Assembly (NCBI GenBank): GCA_022818135.1
Contig: JAFMSR010000003.1
Location: 29,105,404 to 29,169,403, forward strand
DNA: 64,000 nucleotides
Reading direction: 5' to 3'
From: Saxidomus purpurata
Lineage: Eukaryota; Mollusca; Bivalvia; Venerida; Veneridae
Shown here piece after piece: positions 26,200-38,900 of the stretch. The number at the start of each line of letters is the position of its first letter. Positions within the stretch are counted from its first letter, which is position 1. Position numbers and translations under genes: made by a program. The notes below the pieces were generated by a model. It worked only from the letters and a program-made list of their open reading frames with translations. It did not search any database and was not told the DNA's origin.

Positions 26200-28880
26200 C
26201 GTCATATTAATACTAATATGTAATTTATGGCATTTAGGGAACCGGCACGGGCTGTTACGTGGTCAATTTTTCAAACTTCAAAAGAAAGCGTTTTAAGTGG
26301 TACTTGAGTTCTGATAGACAATAAAATACAACTGCTATTATCTGTAGCCAAAGATATTAGTTTCCTGTTTCAAATATTGGACGATGTAATCTTGAGATTG
26401 AAAAACAGTTGAAAGATACACAGTCCTATGTTTAGGTTTTGATATATCGGTAAGCATCAACGGAAATTCGGATTTATGATATTCGCCAAAATGTTATTTA
26501 CCAAAATCTTAACTACTCTTCTCCGATGAATTGTGACGATAGGTGAAAAGTTGTTGAAGATAAAACATTTGGTTTATTGTATAGTATATTTCAACCAAAA
26601 AAGTAGTAAAGTGAATGTAGATGGCTCATAAATGTGAACCAATTGCCCGGTGTAACTTATGCAGCCTTTATCCTCTCAGAGAATGCTCCCAACCAATACT
26701 GACTTGGTAGGAATTTTTGAACAACTGTTGCCCTGAAATATATAATATACGTAATCACATGTATGTTGCGTTTACGTTAGGCATACCCTACAACTAGCAG
26801 ATTATTTTTTCGAAACGTTAAAAATATGCTAAATGTAAAATAATAAATTAATGTATTTTTCTGGAAAAACTTATATTGTTGATTGTCTCTTTACTGCACA
26901 AAATACCAGTATTTAAGATACTTTCTCCGGGATAGTCTCTTAAATGGGATGCAATTTTTGTGCCATCCGTAGACAATACGTCTTCGGTTCGTTAATTACT
27001 TCCTTTCTCGCATCTGCTTGAAGGATAAAGGGTTAAAAATATTTTAAACAAAAATGAATATACGAAGAAAGGTGGTAGCTTAAAACAAAACAGAGATGAT
27101 CCGAATTCCATACTCCTCCACTATGGCGGTTATGCTATTGGTAGATACGAATTACATTTAAAAAAGGCTTCTAAGCTACATTAAAGAAGCTTTTCCATTT
27201 TGTCAGCTGATTTTGTCGCATTTTTTTTCCGTGGTCAAATTGGAAATTTTCTAGCAACCTGTCTGCAAGTGAGCGCACAAATTCTTTCTTTTGGTGCCAA
27301 ACGTGTTATTGTCCTAGGTGAATATTGCCCGGTATCCAGACTTTAAGTCATTGCCAGTAATAGCCATTCTCAAAATGAAAATGTGTCAGTACATGAAAAT
27401 TAAATGAAATAAGTTACTGTTATAATTATAGACTGTTGTCATTATAAAGGTTTTCCCAAAGAACGATGATTTATAATAAATCGCTATCCACTCAAAAAGT
27501 AAAACCCAAATCACCTCAAGCTATAACACCGAATCACACCTTAAATAGTGAATCATAGCCATATTCATAACGAAAGTGTTTTGCGTTTTGTTCGTTATTC
27601 GTGCGTACCTTGTCCTGTACTTGTCAGTTCGCCTCCGTTGATGTCCGGTGGACCTGACTTTCGAACGGGCTGACATGCTTCGGGTGAACCGGACGTGTGC
27701 CGGACGTAGCCCGCATGTTCAGCGGCCGATTACCTGACAAGGAACTCGTGGAACTGATGAATAACGGATGTGTTTTGGGGGTCTACAGGACAAAACTGAC
27801 GACATCGGGATAAGTACAGTATAACCGTACATGTAACGGGCCTTCAACGGGTCCGAAACGAACAGTGACATACATGTACATCTTCATGCGTATGTATAAA
27901 ACATTGCTTTCCTATCCCACCTTTCATTAAAATATTCTTCTTATATGCATTGGGCGATGACCTTTTTCGGACATTGAGGACATAAATATCATGGATGGCA
28001 CAGATTGACCTTCTAGATGCCAATCTGTACATTCATGGACATATTCAAAATAGAAGGAGAAGGAGGCGGGATCTGACAGCGTTCCTCCGGGCCTTTGCCT
28101 TTGGGCATCTTGTGGAATTTGCAGTTATTTGAAGAATACAGAAGTTGGTGTGAATCAAACTGGAGCCTGATGATATATGCATCTTGTTGTATGTATGAAT
28201 ATTAGGGCTTTATCGTTGATACCGGTTTCCTGTATGACCAACGCCTCGGAGGATAGTGCAAGATACAGAAAGCGTCCCAGGGACTTTGGTTTTAAAGTCT
28301 CATCCGAAAGACTGTTAGTAATTTTAGTTGGTAAGTATTGTTCTAATACACCGAACTATTTATATCCGTTTTGTTCGTCACGTGACCTGTATTAATACGT
28401 TCGAAGAACGCTTTGTCAGTTTCTTATATATATACGTTCCACTTTCGTTTTGACCGATTGTACGTTGTTGTCCGTTACGGTGACCGGTAATTGTCCAGTA
28501 TTTGTCCGGTGATTGTAAGTTTTATTCGCTCCATATCCAGTGCTCTTCCGTTCGTGAGAGCCTCGAGCAGCAATGGAGACAACTTTCACCACCGGATAAT
28601 TTTATTTCGCAAAGTTTCTATCCGTCAGACATCCGTTAATAGCGAACAGTGAATATATTTTAGCTTTGAATGACTTGTACATGTAACCAAAGAAAATTCT
28701 TGCTTTTCCGCTGCAAGTAAAATTCGGCTCAACACCAGTTATCTTTTTTAACGATATTTGGTAAAATTATTTCACATTTGAGTAAGGTTTAGAGTTTCAC
28801 ATCTGTAGAACGTTTTTACATTTAGGGTAAAATTATTTCACGTTTTCACCTTTGCTTCCATTTTCACCTTTTTGGCCATT
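26200..28880. other. Intergenic DNA; first 630 bases duplicate 2080-2800, the rest unrecognised
   Basis: 26200-26830 matches the upstream copy. 26830-28880 holds no supported gene; 27600-28620 is locally richer in CG and CCGG-like words but gives no clear ORF or repeat. Confidence 0.5.
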
Positions 28881-28881
28881 T

Positions 28882-31781
28882 TCATATTGGGGGTACTACA
28901 TTGTCAGCTTTCTCCGACAGAATTATCAGTCTAATGATAGAAAGTACGTTGTTTTAGAGTACAGTAAGACATTTAGGAAGATCAGGCGTCAATTTTGGCT
29001 GAGACTAAGTAGCAACGTATGTCAAAGTGCTACATTGTCAGCTTTCTCCAACAGAATTACCAGTCTAATGATAGATAGTACGTTGTTTTAGAGTACAGTA
29101 AGCCATTTAGGAAGATCAGACGGGGGGGGCTGCGTCACGCCGTATTAAGATGTTGAGAAGAAGATTGGAAGATAGAGGGCGGGTAAGTAGCAACTCAAAG
29201 CCTTTAAAAATCCGTCATAAAGGTGTTTTAGAGACAGTAGAAAGGAAGATCAGACCGAACAAGGATCCTTCTAACAGAACAACTCTGACGTTATTCAAAT
29301 AATCTAAAGGTATACAGTTACCGGACAGAAAGGTCGCCAGCAGATGAACTTGGTGCCTTCCATGTAAATGATATCCGTTGTTTATCCTGGTTGTTTATAT
29401 GGGTAACTCCAGCCTAAAATAATACACTTTAATTAGATCTGTCTTGTATTGTCTTTTACGTCAATTTTGGCTGAGACTTAGTTGCCACATGTGTCATTGT
29501 TTTGTACCATAATTTCTACATATATTAATAAAGATGTTGTTATTAATGGTTCTGCGAATTTAAACATGCGCTTGTGTTTATCCACAGCACAGCAAAATGG
29601 ACCGTTCCGCAAATGTTTGACTCTGCTCATTAAAGTACATAATTATACTGTACCGGGTATCACTTTTCAGGAAATCGGTAAGAATTGTAGACAAGTCTTA
29701 TTGGACTTAGAAATTCGACTGGTCTGGCTAATAGCCAACCTGTCAGGTATTTCTGAGACCGGAAGGAAGTTGGTTCTTACTGTTGCGCAAACATGCTGCT
29801 GTATTGTGGTGTCCAAATTAATAAATTGACCCACACCCCTCTCGTTCTGGGAAACCTCATTTGCTGTTCCAACTTCTATGAGAAATCCTCTAAATGTCAG
29901 GTTATCCTTAGAATAAAGCTCTCCTGAAACGGAAAATTACAATAACTTCGCGACAACCTCTCATAATCATATTACACAGTGCACTGTATGTGAATAGCAT
30001 CTTTCTTGCCGAACATGCATATAATTACGTTCACTAATGGATTTTATTTCACATGACCTTTGATCTAAAGAGTGACCTTTGCCTTTGTCATCATGATGAG
30101 ATGAACACTCTGAAGTCTGATGAAAAACCTTCAAAGGGTTAATGAGATTAAACCTGGCGACCCTAGACCCTTAAGTTTGACCTTGATGTTGAGCAGCCAA
30201 GAGCGGTTAAATTACGGCTTCTTCACATCCACTGCATGAGATGAACATTTGCCAAAAGGTTCGAGAACATCCTTCAAAATATTTGAGAGACATATTAGCA
30301 TTATACCTTTGTCGCTAAAGTGACCTTGCCTTTAAGCCAGTTTTGCTGAAAAAAATAGATTATTCATATTTTCGTCATAAGATTAACATAGTTTTTTCTA
30401 ATCCTTCCAGGATTGAAAAGATATAACCTTATTACCCTTGAAATTGAAATCAGGAGGCAAACTATGGCAAACTATGGCAAACTATGGACAACTATGGCAA
30501 ACTATGGCAAACTATGGACAACTGTTTCAAAATTAGTCTATGCATGTAGAAGTTACACGCAAGGCACAGATTATCAGAACATAACATTTAAATACAAACT
30601 TGAGCCCTAAGTGCGACCTTCATGGTAATCCCCTATGTGTTGTGCATGACACACCCTTGTGGTAAAGCAACCGTGTAGAGCGTTATTCACACTTCAGTCA
30701 ATGTGTGTTTATGTTAAAGCCCGGATACAAAATACTATTTGACTCTGTTTTACATGTTTCGAGCCTTAAATTATTTCAAGATCAGTCTATGCATATAGAA
30801 GTAACAACCCGGATACGAAGTACTGGTATATAATCCTACATTACAGATTTTGAACCGAACGTGTGACTTGACCTTCGATGCAGCTCACTGAGTGTAGTGC
30901 ATTACACACCCTTGTGTTTCGGGCAGCAGCTGTTTGAAGTTACATGTATTGGAAAATCATTGTTTCAGCCCGGACACGAAGTGTGGACGGACAGACGGAC
31001 GGAACCGAGCTGACCTATAGTCCTCGACGGTCTTTGGACGATTGGGAACTAATAAAACTTTACTGGCTGATTCTTTACATAGCTGACGATTGTTATTTTC
31101 TGATATACATGTTCATAACGTACTATATCTAAACAATATTTTGTTAACTCAGTTCATTTACAAAATATGCACATTACATAATCCGTCAGACTTTCAACGG
31201 ACTGTAACTTCCTAATGCATTGAAGGACTTTGAAATGACTGGGCACTGTCAAGTCATTTCGGATCCTTCAATACATGACCCCAGTAAGGTCTCATGCGTC
31301 CAAAGTGTGACTTTGACCTCTGGGCTTCGTACTTGAGTCTTGCGCGCATCACACCGTCCCATTGCGATGAGCAACAGTGCCTAATCAATTCAAACTCCTT
31401 CAATCATGAGAAAGTTACAGCCCGGCACGGACTCACGCACATACACCGAACTGCCAAAGTGACAACGACGTCGGGCTCGACAAAAATGTTAGGCCTTTCA
31501 CTTCTCAAAATAAGTGCAAATGCAAGCGCAATTTAATGAATCGATTAAACATACCTCCCATTCCGCCAAAGGGGAAATCACAGAAATCGATTTGAGCTTT
31601 TACCTGAAATTTCGTCTCCAGGTTTGTAAGTAGTAGCGGATATTTTCAACATGAAGGGGTTATCACCGGAAGCTTGTGTCGGTAAGTGAAACGGAACCAT
31701 TCCCTTACAAGCTTCCTCAGGCGCACCATTAGGTAAAGCGGTTGCTAGGCAACAAAAACATACAAATAGAAGATGTTTCAT
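28882..31781 (-). CDS. Reeler-domain secreted protein, defense-protein-like (copy B)
   Basis: Paralogue of the gene at 4.1-6.7 kb. Exons are 31781-31604, 29923-29781 and 29413-29322, all intact and in phase, with the same lengths as copy A (178, 143, 92). Exon 3 is essentially unchanged. Differences such as TQASGDN, FRGFLIEVG and QQHVCAT are conservative; the Lys of HVCGK is replaced. Two tandem candidate last exons exist. The nearer (29064-29022) gives RLVILLEKADNVAL and stop, for 151 residues. The farther (28930-28882) gives RLIILSEKADNVVPPI and stop. Both use the ATTAG acceptor and phase of copy A. A 5' UTR acceptor precedes ATG 31781. Which last exon is used cannot be told from sequence. 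Confidence 0.8.
30458..30520. repeat. 11-bp minisatellite CAAACTATGGX in reeler copy B intron 1
   Basis: Six units alternating ACTATGGCAA and ACTATGGACA. It produces the repetitive open frame at 30413-30610, which is not a gene. Confidence 0.85.
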
Positions 31782-32025
31782 TGTCACCTGCAAGATATAA
31801 CGTTCAAAAACAGTAAATGATGCGGAACTTACACGTTCTCCTTAGATTTTATCGTTGTACTTTAATTAGTTAAAAGTGCAAATACGCCTCACTAAATATT
31901 GTTGATCGATAGTAAGCACTCTTAAGCTCAATTGAATATGATGACTTATGTTTACATGCAAAAATGAAATTACAGTTCAATACTATATTTTAAGTACATT
32001 TACATAAAATAAATCGCTGTACTGT

Positions 32026-34040
32026 CAAAGCTGTGATAAAGGCAACCTCCAAATAAGGACCACCCTATGAATAAAATACATTATTCAAAATATTGTTTAG
32101 ACTCCTGTTAATAAAGACCACCTGTCAACAGAGACCATTATATCTTCAACCTGAGAGTGCACGCATGTTCTTCAATTTCATGTTCATCATTCAATTTTTT
32201 ATAAGTTATTTGTTGACTTGAACAAACGGAATAACGCGCGTGCGAAGAGATCAGTCAGCAATTTAAGTTTTCAAATGAACACATTTTAGATACATTGCAA
32301 TATGACAAGAACAAGGAGTGCAAAAGCTTTTTGAGTTCCTTGATCTGTTACTATTGTCAACATTCATTATTACTATCACTGGATTCGTATTTTCAACGTA
32401 CCTCATTTTACATTAAATATGATCAAATTCATTAAATTTTATAAAAACGTTTTTAATGATATTGTGCTCTCCACTTGAAACAATTAATTTTATTCATATT
32501 ATTTTGTTGAAAATAAGGTAATAGATAATGTCTTCCATCGTTCAGGTATAATTACAAGACGAATTTTGATGCAAAGCATCAAAGACGCCGCGCATGTTTT
32601 AGAAGCATGACTTGGACAGGTTTCTCTATAAATGATCATTACCTCTGTGTACTTTTTGTTTATGAATCTGATTCATAAAAATAAACTTTTATTAGTAACT
32701 AGCATAATACTAAATCCTTGTGTTACCTCTAATTTTCACAACATTAATTATTTTCGGATGCTAATTTTACACTGGCTATTTTTAGATAGACAAAACTATT
32801 TATAACCATGGCTCCTCCCACAATTTCCCTGACTACAGGTCGGTTTATAGGAAGCAGAGGCAAAAAAAGCCTGTGCAAATATAATTTACACCGGGTCCAA
32901 ATATTGTGAAAAATAACTATTTGTAAAACAGATATATCAGCCCCTGCGTCCCTTTAGCTGGTAATGTGGATTATTCTTTCTTTCTATTCCCGAAGCGCAT
33001 ACACTCTAGCAATATGGCGGAAAGAGACTGAAATCAATATGATTAATTATGTCATGTGACGTATACATTTTTCAGAACTACCATTGGCTGAGTATTGTTT
33101 TTATTTACAAAGCTGTGATAGAATGGAACTCCGATAAGGCCCACCCTATTGCATAATTGGGTGAACGTTTTTCTTTACATTTCAATATTATAGTCTACTA
33201 TGTAATAAATAAAATGGGTTTCCATTGATTTCTTCGCGTTGGCGCAGCATGTACTTCTATTATCTGAGTGGTTTAAGATAGCAAATCATCTTCCGAATCT
33301 TTTTTAATTTGAGCCTTGATGGAATAACGCGGGTGCGTAAGAGTCCGTAAACAAAGCTATAAAAACTCCAACTGAAGGCCGAGTTTGTGGAAAAGTTATT
33401 AAATACTCATTAACGATGTGTCCAAAGTTTTTGTAATACGGGAAGAAGACGTTAGTATTTTGTACTTTCATTATTTCTTAATGACTTAATACAATTTAAT
33501 GATTCATAAAAGTCATTTTTCATTAAATACAGAACAAATTCATTAAATTTTACAATAATTTAATGATATTGCTGCTCCCTATTTGAAACAATTATGCATT
33601 CCCATTTTGTCCAAAATTGAAAGGTAATCGATAATGACTTCGCGATCCTTCAGGTATAATTATAACGGTCAAAGGAAAAAACGCAACTTTCCCTTTTACC
33701 TAAATTAGTAACAATTCAACTTTCACAACTCCCTTAGGCTATAGATAATCTAGGTTTTTAAACGATATATTGTTTTATCCCGTTTGGCAGGCGCAGTTAC
33801 ACGTGACTGGTTTTATGGCCCCATAAATCATACACGCTCGCAAATATCGATAAAGGAAGGGTAACTCTGGAGACACCATGATGACACATGAAATTTGACT
33901 TAATTCCCTTGATTTTTGTGATATCGGTCGTGCCAAGTTTGTTCACATGTTTGACTGTACATGTCTTTGATACACCGATTCAAGTGTCATGGAAGTCTTC
34001 TCTGCATATGAAGGAACAAAAAACACGTGCCATGTTTTAA
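32026..34040. repeat. Two copies of a decayed repeat of about 600 bp upstream of reeler copy B
   Basis: 32026-32600 and 33103-33665 share order and sequence: start AAAGCTGTGATA, GGACCACCCTAT or GGCCCACCCTAT, then TTTAATGATATTG, TTGAAACAATTA and TTCAGGTATAATTA near the end. They are absent from the copy A block, so they were inserted after the duplication or lost from A. Likely a dead transposon pair; no ORF. Confidence 0.6.
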
Positions 34041-34930
34041 ATATGAATAAAGTAGATACAAGAAAAATTCTTCGAGCTAACTTACTACTGCAATTGACAT
34101 TGACTCAATAAAAAGTTACCAACTATGTTCTGTTCCTAAAGAAAATCAGCAATGCGACTTGTCCGAAACGCTATTAAATAGTGAATGCTTATCTATGACA
34201 CACAAAACACGTTGAGATCAGTTATCAAAAGGTATTTGTGAAATAGAACATAGGGCCCGTTTATCTTCCTCTAGTGCGTGTGAACCCAAACTGCCCCCAA
34301 GACAAAAAAAGAGCTATACAATGTGTAGCATCTAATTTAACAGTTTGTAATTATGTACATCGTTTCGACGTTATTTAGGTCATTGCCTTGTTGCTATCTT
34401 TTTCAACAAGTGTCTTTATATTCAAACTAAGTTGAAGCTAAACAGTGAGGATTATCAATCAAACAGGAAAACTAGGCTCAAAAGAGAGGACAATGGTTCA
34501 AAAATACAGATGCTGCTAGTCCAACCCGAAGGTCATGGGTCCGAATTCAAAGTGGCTAATAGATCTACTTCATTTTCTGACTAGAAATGTTTTGCACCGT
34601 TAACACGATCGAGAGCCATTCGGTAAGCTTCTCTTTACAAAACGGTTCCGACTAAAAGTGGAACGGGGACTGCAAATCTAAAACACGAACTCTGGCAAAC
34701 AGCACCAAAAGAATCTATGCAAATATTGTCTAACAATGATGATCCACGGGTAGAGAAGGTATCCACAATGAAGATTAAGGATGTTAAATGAACAGGTCCT
34801 TCATTCAGAAATTGTAACATAAGAACAAACCCTACGGTACAGAGAGAGATACTGTAGTTGCAGTCATTTTGCGAGAAGTGTTTTTGTTTTTTCGTAACTT
34901 TTGCTGTTTGCTGCTCTAGAACCAAATAAA
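34041..34930. other. Upstream block homologous to 6.98-7.93 kb
   Basis: Collinear similarity with copy A, including CTTCTCTTTACAA, AAAACACGAACTCTGGCAAA and TTTTCGTAACTTTTGCTGT. No coding exon supported. Confidence 0.6.
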
Positions 34931-35131
34931 CTCGCCAAGATTAAGTTTAATAGCTACAGTCTAAATGTTTCTCATTGTGTTTGTAGTGAAGAAAGACTTA
35001 TATATGTGCGATTGCCGGAAACGTTACTGTTTATGTGCATTTTTGTAAGACGTATTTCAATTTCTACCGTGTTAGTAATAACAGTTCCGCGATTTCTACT
35101 TTTTGGGGCATTTCTTAACGTTTGCTGTGTT

Positions 35132-35435
35132 GAATTTTCTATGAGCATAAACCAATGATTAATGTCTTACTTGAAATATGGATGGAAATACAGTAAACTC
35201 CGTATATAACGAACTCCTTGTGGACCATTTACATTTTTTCCTTAAATCCGTAGTATTTTATATCCATTTAGCATTTTGCTATAAAAACAAGAAGGAAAAA
35301 AGTCGAGGCCAGAAAACTTGTTCCTTATATCCGGAATTTCGCTATATCCAGAGTCGTTATATATGGAGTTTATTGTATTTCCATTCATTATTTAAGTAAG
35401 ACATCAACCACTGATTTATGCTCATAGAAAATTCA
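35132..35435. mobile_element. 304-bp palindromic MITE upstream of the GT92 gene
   Basis: The left arm starts TGAATTTTCTATGAGCATAA and the right arm is its near-complete complement ending TTATGCTCATAGAAAATTCA. Arms of about 85 bases continue through GGAAATACARTAAACTCC and TATATAACGA to a loop of about 130 bases. It sits about 500 bp before the GT92 start codon. Confidence 0.85.
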
Positions 35436-35931
35436 CCATAGCAAAAGTTATAACCAAAATATACGAATCTTTATAACAATTTTATCACCTTGTTTATAGA
35501 GAAAACTTTGACTATCCTTTACAAAAAATGAAAGTCCACTCTTTGAAATTAGTCAGTACAGTATCACTGATCACTTACATCTTTACAAAGCATCTACTAT
35601 ATTTTCAGCATCATTCTCGACCATTTTGAAGGGTAATATGACTTAAACTTGTTGACTTTATTACGTATTTTGACATTTGCGGGAATCAGGAAGTAATCGG
35701 CGCCATAAAATCATATATCTACGTTTACACAAAAAATATCTATGGAAATCAATATATGACATTTTGAGGTTTATCGAATATTGAAAAAATAAATCATACT
35801 TCAGGGGTATTATGATTGAGAAACGAAGCAAAAACTGTGAAATTCGATACCGTCTTAACACATAAATAGATGTATCGCTTATATCCAATACCCACTGACT
35901 ATGTTAATCTTTACCATAAGGTTTGGTTAAA

Positions 35932-38900
35932 ATGAAACGCAAGATTGTGCATTTTATAAGACGTCTTAGGATATGTGTATTGTTCTTAATCTTTTGCGTG
36001 GCTTATAATATCGTGGCAGGTGTCTCACAGTCTGTGGTAAGTCTAAACATACGGTACATACCTTTGCTTCATTTGTGCTAATTATCTCTTAAAATACATG
36101 TATGTGATACTTGTAAGTAATTTGATATTATATATAACATGTATGACTATGAGCATACAGATTTAAATATCACAACATTTCAAAAAGGATATAAACATTT
36201 GATAAACACTGTAGTAAGGTCATATTTGAAATTTGATATTTTCCAACAATAAATTAGAATTTTAGCTATTTTATTTTATTGTCTACAAAAGTAAACATTA
36301 GGCGCAAATGTGTGTGTATAAACTCCCTTGTAATTGTCTTACAAAATGTTTGTGTACGAGTTTTGTTTGATGTTGATTGTAGTCAAAATGTGAAAACTAA
36401 ACATATGAATGCAACCTTTGACTGTCAAAAACTCCTTTGTCCACATGATTTTCACCTTGTGTCTAAATTTGATGAAATTCTTCAATGCATTTTCGATGTA
36501 TTCCGACATCACATTTTGAACATCTCGTTCGGCATTTTTCTTGCATAGTGAACGACACACTTCCTTTGATGCCTTTGCATAATGCCTTCTTCCATCCTGT
36601 CTGATGTGGTCAGTCATCCTTTTAGACGGTGCTTGTATGGGACCCCTTGTCCGCCCTGGATTGACACGTGTTTGTCCGTGTGTAAGACACATCTCGACCA
36701 GAGCACGTCTGATTCCAAGTAGATCTAGTTGCGACGTCTTTCCTGACTCTGTAGCTCTATACAGATGCCATGTTTCTTGTACAGCGAGATATACACAATA
36801 CAAAAATACCAACAATCACCATTTTTTCGACCTGATAGAAATACGAAGCTTTTCCACATTCTGGTCCATCGGATGGTCACGTGTACGAGCGCTGAATGAG
36901 ATATGGTTGAGAAAGTCGAACCCAAGTCGTTGCTTGTTTTGACCATCAAGTAGCTTGTTGTAATGGTTCAACACCATGGCAGTTAGACACCACAATGACT
37001 ATGTTGTTATCCTTCCACCTGACCATTATGATACCTTTATTTGCATCATACCGAATTTGTATGTATGCCCTTTCATATCCATCTTCATCCCCAAGCATTG
37101 AAATAATCTCGTATACTGTATACTCTCTATAAAAAATAATACATTGTATTATCAGGCGTATGGGACGAAACGTACCCATTGAGTCCTTAAGTCTACTTCT
37201 GTAGATAATTAGTAAATAAATCATGACAATTTAACAGAAACATCAACAAATAAATACTGCTGCGGAATGACAAGATACATATTATACAATAAAAAGTTAT
37301 CAAAAGAAAATGGGACACTCCCTACATCTAGCAGATAATATTCTCCGAACATAAATAATCTGTTCATTGAATGTTATATAATACATATTATACAATTAAA
37401 AAACAACAACATATATATAGAATAATGCCTCACTTTAGCAACAATAATAAGCCACATAGAACCCCTCTGTTACAAATCGCTATCCACCCAATAATTGTAA
37501 AACAACAACATTACATGGATTATTAAATATTTTATGGTAGATCTACTGCAATATATTTTAAAGCGTTGATCTGGAATACATATATTTTAAACTTCAAGGT
37601 TAAGTAATAATACTGACAGGTATTCTGTTAATTATGCTTTTGTAGTTATTAACTTGACACCAGTTTTAGGGAATGCGTCTGGACAAAGGAAAGGTATAAC
37701 TAAAGTAACAAAAAGGCGGAAATTTGATATTTTTATTCACAGTAACTTCGTGATTTTTAAATCGATTTACAAAATTTCAATATTTGTCAACCTGATGTAC
37801 ACGTCGAAGAGAATGTTCTGGACCACTCAGCCTCACGCAAAGGTTGTGATTAAAGGCTTAGTGTACATACTTTAATAATAGTTTATTAAATAAATTAAGC
37901 TGAACACCCTGTGTTGTGTATTTGGAACTTTTTTCCTTAAGTATATACACTTGACAACTTTTCTAACTCACTGGAAGCCTTGGAGGGCCACTTTCGAGTT
38001 TCGAAATTCCTTTTCTTATTAAAATACATCTTTTTCCGATTTGTAACATTGTACTAAAAATCAAACAGTTAAATTTTGACAGCAACTTGATGATATGATA
38101 TAGATTCTGACCTTAATAGAATTGGCACACATAGCTCGTGTAAAACAACTTTTTATGCACTTTGTAAAGAAATTGTAAGATTTAATCAGAATTCAGTTAT
38201 ATTCGATAGAGTATTGATAGACACTATCACAGAAAAACACATCACTTTTAAGACAGCCCAAAATTTAATGGCTATCAAAGATCGAGTCCAAGCAGTTGAG
38301 ATGGTCGAAGGTGGAATGCCTCATCGATTTCAAATGTCATTATTCTTTCAATTTTCCCCCGGAATTTTCAGATAAATCGTTCATTTCATATTATTTTTCA
38401 CAGTTATTCTAACATTGATCAGAGATTCGTTTTGAATTACATAAACGCTATGCGGCAAAGATGTATCCATACGGCTGTCACATGCATATGACCGACACTA
38501 TTCCAGATATTTAATGTAGCTGAAGAGTTCTCCTATAAAATAGTTATTTCACCCATGCTACTATCTACATACATGTATACTGAAATGAGATTTCTATAGG
38601 ACATGAAAAAATAATGAAATTTATGAAATAAAATTTCAAAACAAATGTTTTAGTAATTATTCAGATTTTTGCAAAAGTATTAAGGGTCTAGTTGGAAAGT
38701 TGCCAAGTATATATTGATACTGATTAAATCGCAAAACTAAATACTGGTAGCTTTTTAACAAGTTTTATTTCCAAATAGTACAAAACTCACTACTGACCAA
38801 ACTTACTGTAACTTAAGTCTTTGGTGTCATTGGTGTCATCTAAGAACTTTTTTCTGTCCTATGTTTTTGGACATATAAAGAAAGTATAACTCTATCTATA

